Origin: Acidobacteriaceae bacterium
Lineage (GTDB): Bacteria > Acidobacteriota > Terriglobia > Terriglobales > Acidobacteriaceae
NCBI GenBank assembly: GCA_003134655.1
Contig: PLBY01000045.1
Coordinates: 96,425 to 160,424 of the forward strand
Length of the DNA stretch: 64,000 bases
Reading direction: 5' to 3'
Within the stretch, counting starts at the first letter, position 1, and each line of letters opens with the position of its first letter. The translations under genes were made by a program, and so were the position numbers. Below are positions 51,155-59,415 of the stretch, in pieces. The notes under the pieces are model-generated. The model saw nothing but the letters and a program-made list of their open reading frames with translations, was not told where the DNA came from and did not search any database.

Positions 51155-51181
51155 GTACTGAGTACTGAGTACCGAGTACTG
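51137..51181 (+). repeat. tandem heptanucleotide array, CTGAGTA
   Basis: Five perfect units CTGAGTA and one CCGAGTA, ending CTG. The core AGTACT is self-complementary. It overlaps the 3' end of the GNAT gene and ends 19 bases before dgt. Confidence 0.9.
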
Positions 51182-51200
51182 CTTCTGCTATCCTTTCCCC

Positions 51201-52325
51201 ATGCTGGCCGCCTACGCGGTGCACGTCGAAAACTCCCGCGGACGCCGCTTCCCAGAGCCTCCGCATCCCTACCGTAACGACTTCCAGCGCGACCGCGACC
51301 GCGTCATCCACGCCCGAGCCTTCCGCCGCCTCGAAGCCAAGACGCAGGTCTTCACCCGCCGTTACTCCGACCACTTCCGCAACCGCTTAACCCACACGCT
51401 GGAAGTCTCGCAAGTCTCCCGCACCATCGCCGGAGCCCTCGACCTCAACGTCGATCTCGCCGAAGCCCTCGCGTTAGTCCACGATATCGGCCACCCTCCC
51501 TTCGGCCACGCCGGAGAAAAAGCCCTAGACGCCGCCATGCGCGAGCACGGACTCTTCTTCGATCACAACCTGCACGCCCTCCGCATCGTCGAAGACTTCG
51601 AACAGCGCTACGCCGCTTTTCGCGGCCTGAACCTCACCTTCGAAGTCCGCGAAGGCATCATCAAGCACTCGCACGATTACGACGCGAAACAACATCCCGA
51701 ACTAGCCGAATATTTGCTCGACCAGCGCCCGCCGCTGGAAGCGCAGTTGATCGACCTCACCGACGAAATCGCCTACAACACCGCCGACCTCGACGACGGA
51801 TACGAAGCTCATCTCCTCTCGCTCGAAGAAATCCGCGAAGGCATCCCCGCCTTCGAACGCTTCTACCGCGAAGTCGAACAGATCTATCCCACCGCCCCCG
51901 CCAAGCTGAAATTCAACGAGACCCTGAAGCGCATCCTCAACCGTTTCGTCGGAGACCTCATCACCAACACGCGCACCCGCCTGCAGCAAGCCAAAATTCA
52001 AACCCTCGACGACGTCCGCAACCACACCGAACGCCTCGCCGCCTTCAGCCCCACCGTCGAAGCCGAACGCAAGCAGAGCAAAGAGTTCCTCTACGAGAAT
52101 CTCTACTTCAGCTCAGCGCTGGCCGCAGAAAAAGACGACGCCGAGCGCGTAGTCGGCGAACTCTTCACCTTCTGGATGGACCACCCCGAAGCCCTGCCGC
52201 ACAACTACCGCGACAAGGTCGAGAAGAAAGAAGATACGCTCCCGCGAGTAATCTGCGACTACATCGCCGGCATGACCGACAACTTCATCTTCGAGCAATA
52301 CGAAAAACACTGCGGAATTCGTTGA
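51201..52325 (+). CDS. dgt: deoxyguanosinetriphosphate triphosphohydrolase-like HD protein
   Basis: A 374-residue HD-domain enzyme that removes triphosphate from dNTPs. The metal site is formed by RLTHTLEVSQ, HDIGHPPFGHAGE and the later Asp in LTDEIAYNTADLDDG. FDHNLHALRI is a family loop. Length and pattern fit the shorter type 2 dGTPase-like group rather than E. coli Dgt (about 505). The ATG at 51201 follows the heptad repeat, so the promoter is either within or upstream of the GNAT gene. Confidence 0.92.
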   Translation: MLAAYAVHVENSRGRRFPEPPHPYRNDFQRDRDRVIHARAFRRLEAKTQVFTRRYSDHFRNRLTHTLEVSQVSRTIAGALDLNVDLAEALALVHDIGHPPFGHAGEKALDAAMREHGLFFDHNLHALRIVEDFEQRYAAFRGLNLTFEVREGIIKHSHDYDAKQHPELAEYLLDQRPPLEAQLIDLTDEIAYNTADLDDGYEAHLLSLEEIREGIPAFERFYREVEQIYPTAPAKLKFNETLKRILNRFVGDLITNTRTRLQQAKIQTLDDVRNHTERLAAFSPTVEAERKQSKEFLYENLYFSSALAAEKDDAERVVGELFTFWMDHPEALPHNYRDKVEKKEDTLPRVICDYIAGMTDNFIFEQYEKHCGIR

Positions 52326-52358
52326 GTGAGGTTTATGTGAAGACAGCGAGTGAAGTTT

Positions 52359-52400
52359 ATGTGGGGACAGCCGCCCTCGGATGTCCGCCAGGCGAAGCCC
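52359..52400 (+). repeat. decayed GGGACAGC/GGCTGTCC repeat
   Basis: ATGTGGGGACAGCCGCCCTC is identical to the head of the copy at 38546, but the partner arm reads GGATGTCC with one mismatch and the last hairpin is lost. Confidence 0.6.
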
Positions 52401-52426
52401 GGCTGCCGTACGTCGTGCACTGAGCC

Positions 52427-52487
52427 CTGTCATCCTGAGCGAAGTTGCCGTCCGCAAAGCTGACGGCAACGCAGTCGAAGGATCCCT
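52427..52487 (+). repeat. intergenic repeat, TGTCATCCTGAG...GAAGGATCC family
   Basis: CTGTCATCCTGAGCGAAG, a hairpin GTTGCCGTC/GACGGCAAC, then GCAGTCGAAGGATCC. Third copy of the 36652 family with a different central hairpin. Confidence 0.65.
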
Positions 52488-52619
52488 ACCATCGAATTGC
52501 GTGACCCGGTCGATTCAAGGAGTTCTAAGAACAGCATATGTCAACATAGTCGCCGCCAGCTCAGCGGTCGAGGCAGGGAACCTTCGCAGGTTTGTATGGT
52601 GTCTACTCAATTAGAAGCA

Positions 52620-53123
52620 ATGAAAAAACAGACTAGCCAGAAGTTGGCCTTCTTGGTCACCGCCCTCGTGGGTCTAATAGTGATCGTGGTCTGTCTCGTT
52701 CCTCAAGAAATGGTACTAACACGGAGTGAATTGAGATTGAACAGCCGGCCTCTACCCCCGATTCAGCCGACTGAAGCCACTATTGAATGCACGCACATGG
52801 TCGTGAATGCGGGCCGATATTTCAGTAAAGAACACATACCGTGCAACGCTCCTAGAATTGTCTTGCCTCCAGTCAAGGCGACACCGGTCGAAATGGCGGC
52901 GTTGAACTGCCGAACGCAGGTAGTCTTCCGAGTCGCTCCCAACGGACAATTCAGCAATGCTTCGGTATCGCGTACTTCCGGCAGCAAGACGCTCGACGAG
53001 AGAGTGCTGAAATTGGTCGGAGCAAGTCCTTACCGGCCGCACAATTGCGGTGTCTGCAGAATCACTGCCGTGGTCGGAATCGATTTTCAAGGGCCGGTTT
53101 GGATGCCGGAGTGTGCACAATAG
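52620..53123 (+). CDS. membrane-anchored protein with TonB-C-like domain
   Basis: A 167-residue protein with an N-terminal hydrophobic helix (LAFLVTALVGLIVIVVCLV) after a KKQTSQK head, so it is anchored or exported. The C-terminal part NCRTQVVFRVAPNGQFSNAS, then SKTLDERVLKLVGASPYRPHN and ITAVVGIDFQGPV, resembles TonB C-terminal-like domains. Six Cys are present. ATG 52620 (MKKQTS) was chosen over an in-frame ATG at 52596. Codon use is less GC-rich than its neighbours, which may mean recent gain. Function unknown. Confidence 0.65.
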   Translation: MKKQTSQKLAFLVTALVGLIVIVVCLVPQEMVLTRSELRLNSRPLPPIQPTEATIECTHMVVNAGRYFSKEHIPCNAPRIVLPPVKATPVEMAALNCRTQVVFRVAPNGQFSNASVSRTSGSKTLDERVLKLVGASPYRPHNCGVCRITAVVGIDFQGPVWMPECAQ

Positions 53124-53150
53124 CTTTCAACACCCGAGCTACCTGCCGCT

Positions 53151-54662
53151 TCACCGCCCCGCCACCCCCGCCACCACATCAAACAAAATCCTCGGCCCCC
53201 TCCTCACCTCCTCCACCCGAATCCGCTCGTCATTCCCGTGCTCGGTATTCCCCTCTTCATCCGTAGCCACATAAGGATTAAACCCATACGAAATAATCCC
53301 CAGCGGCCGGTACCGCTGATTCTCCGTGTATCCACTCGTGATGTGCGGCACCACCGGCGTCCCCGGAAAATATTTCTCCGAAACTTCCCGGATCGCCGCG
53401 AACAGCGCGTTATCCGTCCCCGAATAATTCGCCACGCGAAACTCTCCCTTCCACGGTTCCACCGTGACATCCGGATCATTCACCACTCGCCGTATTGCCG
53501 CCAGCACCGCCTTCGGATCCCCACCCGGCAGAATCCGCACATCCAGATTCGCCCACGCCTCCGGAGGAATCACATTCGTCTGCTCCGACCCTCCCATCAT
53601 GGTTAGCGAAATCGTGTCCCGCAGCAGAAAGTTCAGCGACTCGTCCTTCTCCACTTCCTCCTGAAACTTCTTGTCCTCAATCGCCTTCTTGATATTGCGA
53701 TACTGCGCCGCCCGCTCCGGCGGTTCATACGGAGCCATGTCGCGCAAAAATTCATCCACCACCGGCAACACCCGCATCGGAGTCTGGTAAGCGAGAATCC
53801 GGTTCAGCGCCCGCACCAGCCGGTTCGGCGCCGAATCCGCAATCGGACGCGACCCGTGCCCCGGCCTCCCATGCGCCACCACATGCATCCAGTATGTGGT
53901 CTTCTCGCCCACATCGACGCCCACGTACTTCACCTTGCCGTTCTCCAGCAGGTTCTCGCCGCCTTCGTTGATCAGAAACTCCGCATTCCCCAGCAGATCG
54001 CGTTGGTGCTCGATGAACCAGTCACTCCCCGTGTCATCCACCTCTTCATCCGCGACGGCCAGGAAAATCACGTCACGATCCAGCGCCACCTTCTCGCGCT
54101 TCAGCATCACCATCACGACCAGTTGCGCCAGACCTTCATCCTTCATATCCTGCGCGCCCCGTCCCCAAATGTAGGCGTCGCGAATCTCCCCGCTGAACGG
54201 TGGAACCTTCCAGTGCGCCGCATCGCTGGTCACCACATCCATATGGTTCAGCAGAATAATGGGCCGCAAGTCCGGGTGCCCCATTTCTGCCGCGCTTTTT
54301 GCGGCAGAAGTGGGGATTTTCTCGCCCTCGGTCCGCGGCAACCGCGCCCACAGATCCCCGCGCCCCGGCGCATACTCGAACGCGCGATTCTCAATCCCTT
54401 CCTGATCCAGGATCTTCTTATAAAACGCGACGCCTCGCATTTCATTCCCCGGAGGATTCGTCGTATCCACCCGCAGATACTCCTGCATCCACGTCACCGC
54501 CAGATCGGAATACTGTTGCAGACGATCCGCCGGAATGCGCGATGACGCCGTCGCCGGCCCTTCGCCCCAGACCATCCCGCATATCATTAGCGTCGTGACC
54601 CCGACCCAAACGCTTTGCAGAAACAGAGAGCCTGCGCCGCACGCACTTCGCTTAAGCAGCAA
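53151..54662 (-). CDS. exported M20 family metallopeptidase
   Basis: About 503 residues if started at TTG 54662; ATG 54590 is an alternative, and the frame stays open to 54863. M20 zinc ligands are in LLNHMDVV, GRGAQDMKDEG, ADEEVDDTGSDW and the last His in the HGNDERIRVEE region; the lid domain spans about 250-370. A hydrophobic stretch LFLQSVWVGVTTLMICGMVW suggests a signal peptide. The codons above 54662 cover a 33-base duplication (LLLQRSASGAG, LLLKRSACGAG) and a dispersed repeat, so the upper part is not conserved protein. Peptide or acyl-amino acid substrate unknown. Confidence 0.85.
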   Translation of the reverse strand: MLLKRSACGAGSLFLQSVWVGVTTLMICGMVWGEGPATASSRIPADRLQQYSDLAVTWMQEYLRVDTTNPPGNEMRGVAFYKKILDQEGIENRAFEYAPGRGDLWARLPRTEGEKIPTSAAKSAAEMGHPDLRPIILLNHMDVVTSDAAHWKVPPFSGEIRDAYIWGRGAQDMKDEGLAQLVVMVMLKREKVALDRDVIFLAVADEEVDDTGSDWFIEHQRDLLGNAEFLINEGGENLLENGKVKYVGVDVGEKTTYWMHVVAHGRPGHGSRPIADSAPNRLVRALNRILAYQTPMRVLPVVDEFLRDMAPYEPPERAAQYRNIKKAIEDKKFQEEVEKDESLNFLLRDTISLTMMGGSEQTNVIPPEAWANLDVRILPGGDPKAVLAAIRRVVNDPDVTVEPWKGEFRVANYSGTDNALFAAIREVSEKYFPGTPVVPHITSGYTENQRYRPLGIISYGFNPYVATDEEGNTEHGNDERIRVEEVRRGPRILFDVVAGVAGR

Positions 54663-55195
54663 CCCTGCGCCGGACGCGCTTCGCTGAAGCAGCAAAGACG
54701 CGCTTCGCTTTTGGGTGGCGCAGCGCTTCCAGCGCTGCGATAGAGTCCCCCCGCTCCGAGAGGGCTTTAGCCCCTGAGGCTCACAAGACCGCTCGACGCT
54801 CCATCCTCCACTTCCCATCCGATTAGCTCCCAAACGGCCCTCCCTAACAGAATCGATTTCCACGCAGTTTTTATATCAGGTTTCCCAAAATTACCCTGCC
54901 CTTTGCACCCTGCCTGGCTTTTCAACCTCACCGGGACTACAATGTCTATAGTTATCAATCATTTAGCTCATCAACCCTGAGGCCCGATTTGGCATCCCAC
55001 ATGTAATAGGAATAGCGTCGCCGTAAGTCGGCAGCTAGAGTTTTAGGCCAAGCGTAGCGTCAGCGCAGGCCGGTTCAGCGGAACCGCTGGCTTTCTTTAC
55101 CGTTTCAGAGGACGCAATCAAATTTCAGGCACGCCCCAGGCGTGCCGGGGTAAGCCGAGCCCAAACGCTCCGCCCCAAACTTGGAGGAAGTCATC
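54663..55195. other. M20-OmpA divergent gap with structured leader
   Basis: A gap of about 530 bases. It holds the 33-base duplication, the repeat at 54709, a weak -10 box TACAAT (54938-54943), and a leader of about 230 bases with small hairpins: GCCGTAAGTCGGC (55021), GGTTCAGCGGAACC (55071) and GGCACGCCCCAGGCGTGCC (55130). No known riboswitch was recognised. Confidence 0.5.
54709..54781 (+). repeat. intergenic repeat, GGGTGGCGCAGCGCTT family
   Basis: TTTTGGGTGGCGCAGCGCTT and CCAGCGCTGCG, then GAGGGCTTTAGCCCCTGAGG. The most regular of the three copies. Its minus-strand translation gives the EPQGLKP...RWKRCATQK string seen when the M20 frame is extended. Confidence 0.8.
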
Positions 55196-56071
55196 ATGAA
55201 CAACCGCCTACTCTTCGCCCTGCCGTTGGCCGCCGTTCTCGCTTTCCCGGCCGTCGCGCAGACCACCTCGTCGTCCACCGATCAGAGCGCGCCTGCCGCC
55301 ACGACTCAGTCGACTTCGACTGATGCCAATGCGACCGGTAAAGCGCCTCTTGCGCCTCCTTCTCGCGAAGGCTTCTGGGGACGCGTCAATCCCTTTGCCC
55401 GCAAGAACTATGTGAAGCGCCAGACCGAACCGATTCGCGACCGCGTCAACGAACTCGATGAGCTGACCGCCGGCAACGGCAAGGCGATCAAAGACACCGA
55501 CTCCCGCGCCCAGGCTGGCATCAAGCTCGCTTCTGACAAAGCGGACGCAGCCGATCAGCACGCCGTCGATGCTGGAAACAAGGCCACCACTGCGCAGCAG
55601 ACTGCCCAGCAAGTCACCACCCGCGTCCAGAGCGTTGAGACCGTGGTTGGCAATATCGATCAGTACAAGGCCTCGAACCAGACCGAGATCCGCTTCCGTC
55701 CCGGCCAGACCCTCCTGAGCAAGAACGCAAAGGACGCTCTCGACCAGATGGCTAGCGGCGTGAAAGGTCAGCGCGGCTACATCATCGAAGTGCAGGGCTT
55801 CTCGTCCGGCAAGGGCCAGACCGCAATCACCACCTCGCAGAAGATGGCCGAGTCGGTTGTGCGCTACCTCGTCCTCAACCACGAGATTCCGGTCTATCGC
55901 ATCTACCTCGTGGGCATGGGCAACGCTCCCGTACCGACGGATGACGCGAAGACCAAGCGCGTCAGCGGAGGCCGCGTCGAAATCAGCCTCCTGAAGAACG
56001 ACCTGGAACAGCTCTCCGCCAACTCCGGAGCCCCTGTCACCAGCACCGATCAACCGCAGCAACCGAAATAA
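55196..56071 (+). CDS. OmpA-family envelope protein
   Basis: A 291-residue exported protein with signal peptide (MNNRLLFALPLAAVLAFPAV, cut near AQTTS). A Ser/Thr/Gln-rich stretch follows, then a conserved helical part (REGFWGRVNPFARKNYVKRQ; about 100-160 rich in Ala, Asp and Thr, coiled-coil-like) and a C-terminal OmpA-like domain with TEIRFRPGQTLLSKNAKDAL, IIEVQGFSSGKG and RIYLVGMGNAPVPTDD. The domain usually binds peptidoglycan, though the usual NxxLSxxRA helix is changed here. ATG 55196 has GGAGG eight bases before. Confidence 0.85.
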   Translation: MNNRLLFALPLAAVLAFPAVAQTTSSSTDQSAPAATTQSTSTDANATGKAPLAPPSREGFWGRVNPFARKNYVKRQTEPIRDRVNELDELTAGNGKAIKDTDSRAQAGIKLASDKADAADQHAVDAGNKATTAQQTAQQVTTRVQSVETVVGNIDQYKASNQTEIRFRPGQTLLSKNAKDALDQMASGVKGQRGYIIEVQGFSSGKGQTAITTSQKMAESVVRYLVLNHEIPVYRIYLVGMGNAPVPTDDAKTKRVSGGRVEISLLKNDLEQLSANSGAPVTSTDQPQQPK

Positions 56072-56121
56072 GTAAGTTCGGGACCAACGGGCGCCTCGCT
56101 CGCAAGTCCCTCCCCCAGGAA

Positions 56122-56150
56122 AAGCCTCTCGCGCAAGCGAGAGGCTTTTT
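56122..56150 (+). terminator. rho-independent terminator
   Basis: Eleven-base perfect stem AAGCCTCTCGC/GCGAGAGGCTT with a GCAA tetraloop, followed by TTTTT. Confidence 0.9.
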
Positions 56151-56207
56151 CGTTTCGGGAGCGGGAGCGCAGGAATTTCACGAACGCGGACCGCTCCCTC
56201 CGAACAA

Positions 56208-56252
56208 TGTCATTCCGAACGGAGCCGTTCTTGAGGCGAAGTGAGGAATCTG
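56208..56252 (+). repeat. intergenic repeat, TGTCATTCCGA...GAGGAATCTG family
   Basis: TGTCATTCCGAACGG then AGCCGTTCTTGAGGCGAAG and TGAGGAATCTG. The longest member; others at 58923, 60021 and 61379. Confidence 0.65.
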
Positions 56253-56306
56253 GTTCTAGCCTTCCTGCTCACACTTCGCCTATCCCCGCGTCCATACCCT
56301 AACCCT

Positions 56307-58844
56307 ATGTACGATCTCAAACTCGCCCTCCGCCAGTTTCGCAAGTCTCCCGGCTTCGCCGCCACGGTGATCTTCACCATCGCTCTCGGCATCGGAGCGA
56401 ACACCGCCATCTTCACCCTGGTCCACGCGATTCTGCTGAAGTCTCTGCCCGTCGCCAACCCAGCGAGCTTGTACCGCCTTGGCGACCTCGACGACTGCTG
56501 CGTGAATGGCGGCTTTATCAACGACGACGGAGATTTCGATCTCTTCTCGTACGATCTCTACCGCCACTTCCAGGACAACACTCCCGAGTTCGAACAACTG
56601 GCCGCCTTTCAGTCCGGACACAACATGGTCAATGTTCGCCGCGGATCCGCCGTGGCGAAGGCAGAAATCGCCGAATACGTTTCGGGCAACTACTTTTCAA
56701 CTTTCGGTCTGAGAGCCTTTGCCGGCCGCACGCTTTTACCATCCGACGACCAACCCGGGGCAGCCCCGGTCGCCGTGCTGAGTTATCAGGCCTGGCAAAT
56801 CGCCCACGCGGCCGATCCCAGCATCATCGGCTCCACGTTCTACATTCAGAACCAGCCCTTCACGATTGTTGGTATCTCACCTCCCGGCTTCTTCGGCGAC
56901 CGGATCGACCACAACCCACCCGCCCTCTGGATTCCCCTCAACTTGGAACCCGTCATCGAAGGCGAGACCAGCATTCTGAAACAGCCAGACACCAACTGGC
57001 TCTACGCTCTCGGTCGCATCAAGCCAGGCGTCAATCCCGGCAGCCTGCAAGCCAAATTGACCAACAGCCTGCGCCAGTGGCTGTCCACACAGACGGCCTA
57101 CACCATCAATGGACGCGAGACGCAAATTCCGAAACAGTATGTGAAGTTGACTCCAGGCGGTGCCGGAATCCTGAACCTGCAACAGGAAGCCGGCAGCGGC
57201 CTCCATCTCCTCATGGCAATCTCAGGCCTCGTTTTGCTCGTAGCCTGCGCCAACATCGCGAATCTTCTCCTGGCCAAGGGTGCGACTCGCCGCGCTGAAA
57301 CATCGATCAGCATGGCTCTGGGTGCGGCGCGATCCCGCTTGATCCGCCAGATGCTGGTCGAGAGCCTGTTGCTAGGCTGCGCCGGCGGAGTTATTGGCAT
57401 CGCCATGGCCTATGCTGGCGCACGCATGATCCTGACTCTCGCTTTTCCCGATTCGCCGAACCTGCCCATCCACGCCAGCCCTTCGATTGCCGTCCTCGGT
57501 TTTGCGTTTGCGTTGTCGTTGCTCACCGGACTCATCTTCGGAATCGTCCCTGCATGGATCGCCTCTCACTCCGACCCTGCCGAAGCGCTGCGCGGCGTGA
57601 ACCGCTCAACCAAAGATCGCGCCTCGCTGCCGCAACGCTCCCTGATTGTCTTTCAGGCGGCGCTTTCGCTTGTGCTGCTGGTTGGTGCCGGCTTGCTCAC
57701 CCGGAGCCTGCGCAATCTCGAGCATCAGGATTTCGGCATCACCACCACAAATCGTTACGTTTTTCACTTCGATCCTGCCGGCGCCGGATACACGGTTGCT
57801 ACAGTCCCCGCTGCCAATGAGCGCTTCGAGCGCGAATTTTCCGCACTGCCGGGCGTCCAGAGCGTGGGCCTGGCCCTCTACAGCACGCTGGAGGGCAATA
57901 ACTGGGGAGAGGGACTGTTCTTCGAAGGCCGGCCAGCGCCAGGCCCGGATGACCACAACAATTCCTCGTGGGACCGCGTCAGCCCGCGTTTCTTCGAAAC
58001 CATCGGCCAAGCCGTGGTTCGCGGCCGCGGCTTCACCGAACAAGACACATCCACGTCTCGCATGGTAGCGGTCGTGAACCAGGCCTTCGTCAAAAAATTC
58101 TTCCCCAACGAAGACCCCATCGGTCATCACTTCGGAACCTTCGATCAGAAGTATGCCGCTGACTACGAAATCGTTGGCATCGTCGCCGACGCCAAATACA
58201 ACAACCCGCGCGAGCCCGTGCGTCCCATGTATTTCCGCCCCATGACTCAGTTGAACACAACCCTCAAAGAGCGCAGCGCCATCACCGCCGAAACTCGTTC
58301 CCTCTTTCCCAATTCCATCACTCTGCGTTTCGCTGGCGATGCCGCAGGTCTCGAACCGCTGGTTCGCCACACTCTCGCGAATATCAATCCCAATCTCACG
58401 GTTATCGACTTCAACGCGCTGGACTATCAGGTCGCCGGCAATTTCAACCAGGAACGCCTCATCTCCCGCCTGACTGCTCTGTTCGGATTGCTTGCACTCG
58501 TGCTCGCGTCGGTAGGTCTGTACGGCATCACCGCCTATTCCGTCGCCCGCCGCACCAGCGAAATCGGTCTGCGCATGGCCCTCGGCGCCAACCGCCGCGA
58601 TGTTGTCGCCCTCGTGCTCCGCGCCGCATCCTGGCAGGTAGGACTCGGCCTCGTCATCGGCATTCCCGTCGCGCTGCTGGCCGGTCGCCTGATGTCGAGC
58701 CAACTCTACGGCGTAAGCACCTATGATCCGTTCACACTCACGTGGGCGGTATTAGTCCTCGCCGCGTTCGCCGCCATCGCCGGCTTCATCCCCGCCAAGC
58801 GTGCCGCCAGCATCGAACCCATGCACGCCCTCCGCACAGAGTAG
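56307..58844 (+). CDS. orphan ABC-type permease with two FtsX domains (ADOP type)
   Basis: An 845-residue membrane protein with MacB/FtsX topology twice. The start MYDLKLALRQFRKSPGFAA is characteristic of acidobacterial duplicated orphan permeases. A helix, a periplasmic MacB-like domain (about 60-240), three helices, then a helix, a second periplasmic region and three C-terminal helices ending PAKRAASIEPMHALRTE. No ATP-binding partner is encoded nearby. Known members occur in Acidobacteriota and are of unknown function, possibly macrolide-like efflux. ATG 56307 was chosen over a frame opening 22 codons earlier. Confidence 0.9.
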   Translation: MYDLKLALRQFRKSPGFAATVIFTIALGIGANTAIFTLVHAILLKSLPVANPASLYRLGDLDDCCVNGGFINDDGDFDLFSYDLYRHFQDNTPEFEQLAAFQSGHNMVNVRRGSAVAKAEIAEYVSGNYFSTFGLRAFAGRTLLPSDDQPGAAPVAVLSYQAWQIAHAADPSIIGSTFYIQNQPFTIVGISPPGFFGDRIDHNPPALWIPLNLEPVIEGETSILKQPDTNWLYALGRIKPGVNPGSLQAKLTNSLRQWLSTQTAYTINGRETQIPKQYVKLTPGGAGILNLQQEAGSGLHLLMAISGLVLLVACANIANLLLAKGATRRAETSISMALGAARSRLIRQMLVESLLLGCAGGVIGIAMAYAGARMILTLAFPDSPNLPIHASPSIAVLGFAFALSLLTGLIFGIVPAWIASHSDPAEALRGVNRSTKDRASLPQRSLIVFQAALSLVLLVGAGLLTRSLRNLEHQDFGITTTNRYVFHFDPAGAGYTVATVPAANERFEREFSALPGVQSVGLALYSTLEGNNWGEGLFFEGRPAPGPDDHNNSSWDRVSPRFFETIGQAVVRGRGFTEQDTSTSRMVAVVNQAFVKKFFPNEDPIGHHFGTFDQKYAADYEIVGIVADAKYNNPREPVRPMYFRPMTQLNTTLKERSAITAETRSLFPNSITLRFAGDAAGLEPLVRHTLANINPNLTVIDFNALDYQVAGNFNQERLISRLTALFGLLALVLASVGLYGITAYSVARRTSEIGLRMALGANRRDVVALVLRAASWQVGLGLVIGIPVALLAGRLMSSQLYGVSTYDPFTLTWAVLVLAAFAAIAGFIPAKRAASIEPMHALRTE

Positions 58845-58849
58845 GGATT

Positions 58850-58889
58850 ATGTGGCGCGGGCGCCCCCGCCCGCGCAATGCCGAAGCCA
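58850..58889 (+). repeat. intergenic repeat, TGTGGCGCGGGCGCCCCCGC family
   Basis: ATGTGGCGCGGGCG and CCCCCGCCCGCGC form a hairpin, followed by ATGCCGAAGCC. Copies at 59868 and 62794, all on the same strand. Confidence 0.75.
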
Positions 58890-58922
58890 GCACGCCCCGG
58901 ATACTAGGTTTCCTGTCTTCGC

Positions 58923-58952
58923 TTTGTCATTCCGACCGTAGGGAGGAATCTG
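58923..58952 (+). repeat. intergenic repeat, TTTGTCATTCCGACC...GGAGGAATCTG
   Basis: A 30-base imperfect palindrome (GATTCC/GGAATC ends). It lies in the gap after the permease together with the element above; the rest of the gap to 59067 shows no gene. Confidence 0.7.
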
Positions 58953-59067
58953 TTTTTCCTCTCCGCCAGCAAATACCCTGAAACGTTCCCCACCCCTCCC
59001 GCACCATCCTTGAAGAAGACCCCGACTTTGGAATCTCTCCCAAGCCGAAAAATTCAAGGAGCACTCA

Positions 59068-59403
59068 ATGACCCAAGCCCAATCGCTTTCACTCAACCAG
59101 TTCACCCACGCCGTGCAGGCCGCGGTCAAATCCGCTGTCCAAAAACATCCCAAGTTCAAGGTCGAGCCGCCGCAAGGCGTGACCTTCTCCTTCTTGATCC
59201 GCGGCATTCCTGTCCCCGAGAACCTGCTGGCGAACGTTACCTTTGGCGAGACCCAGGCCTTCGCCAACGAACTTGCCACGCAAATCGGTGCGCAATCCGG
59301 GATGGCCGCCGCCAGCCTTGGAGGCCAGGGCGCCATCCACTCCGTCGGCGGTCACATCATCCTGGGTATTCCAGCGGTCGATCAACTCCAGCTGAAGCAA
59401 TAA
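59068..59403 (+). CDS. conserved hypothetical protein
   Basis: A 111-residue soluble protein without signal peptide or cysteine. Two recognisable parts: LSLNQFTHAVQAAVKSAVQKHPKFKVEPPQG is broken here by a polar helix then PPQGVTFSFLIRGIPVPE, and the end SVGGHIILGIPAVDQLQLKQ. AAGGAG lies seven bases before ATG 59068. It is 12 bases upstream of the Cys-rich gene, so they form a pair. I do not recognise its family. Confidence 0.7.
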   Translation: MTQAQSLSLNQFTHAVQAAVKSAVQKHPKFKVEPPQGVTFSFLIRGIPVPENLLANVTFGETQAFANELATQIGAQSGMAAASLGGQGAIHSVGGHIILGIPAVDQLQLKQ

Positions 59404-59415
59404 GCGGAGGCAGTC

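Larger units (their letters stand above)
52326..52619. other. repeat-filled gap downstream of dgt
   Basis: Contains the two repeats listed next and no clear gene. A tandem-like start, GTGAGGTTTATGTG then GTGAAGTTTATGTG, spans 52325-52362. Confidence 0.5.

Noticed and set aside
51137..51181. Regular repeat considered as CRISPR
   Set aside because: Units are seven bases and contiguous, with no spacers and no cas genes.
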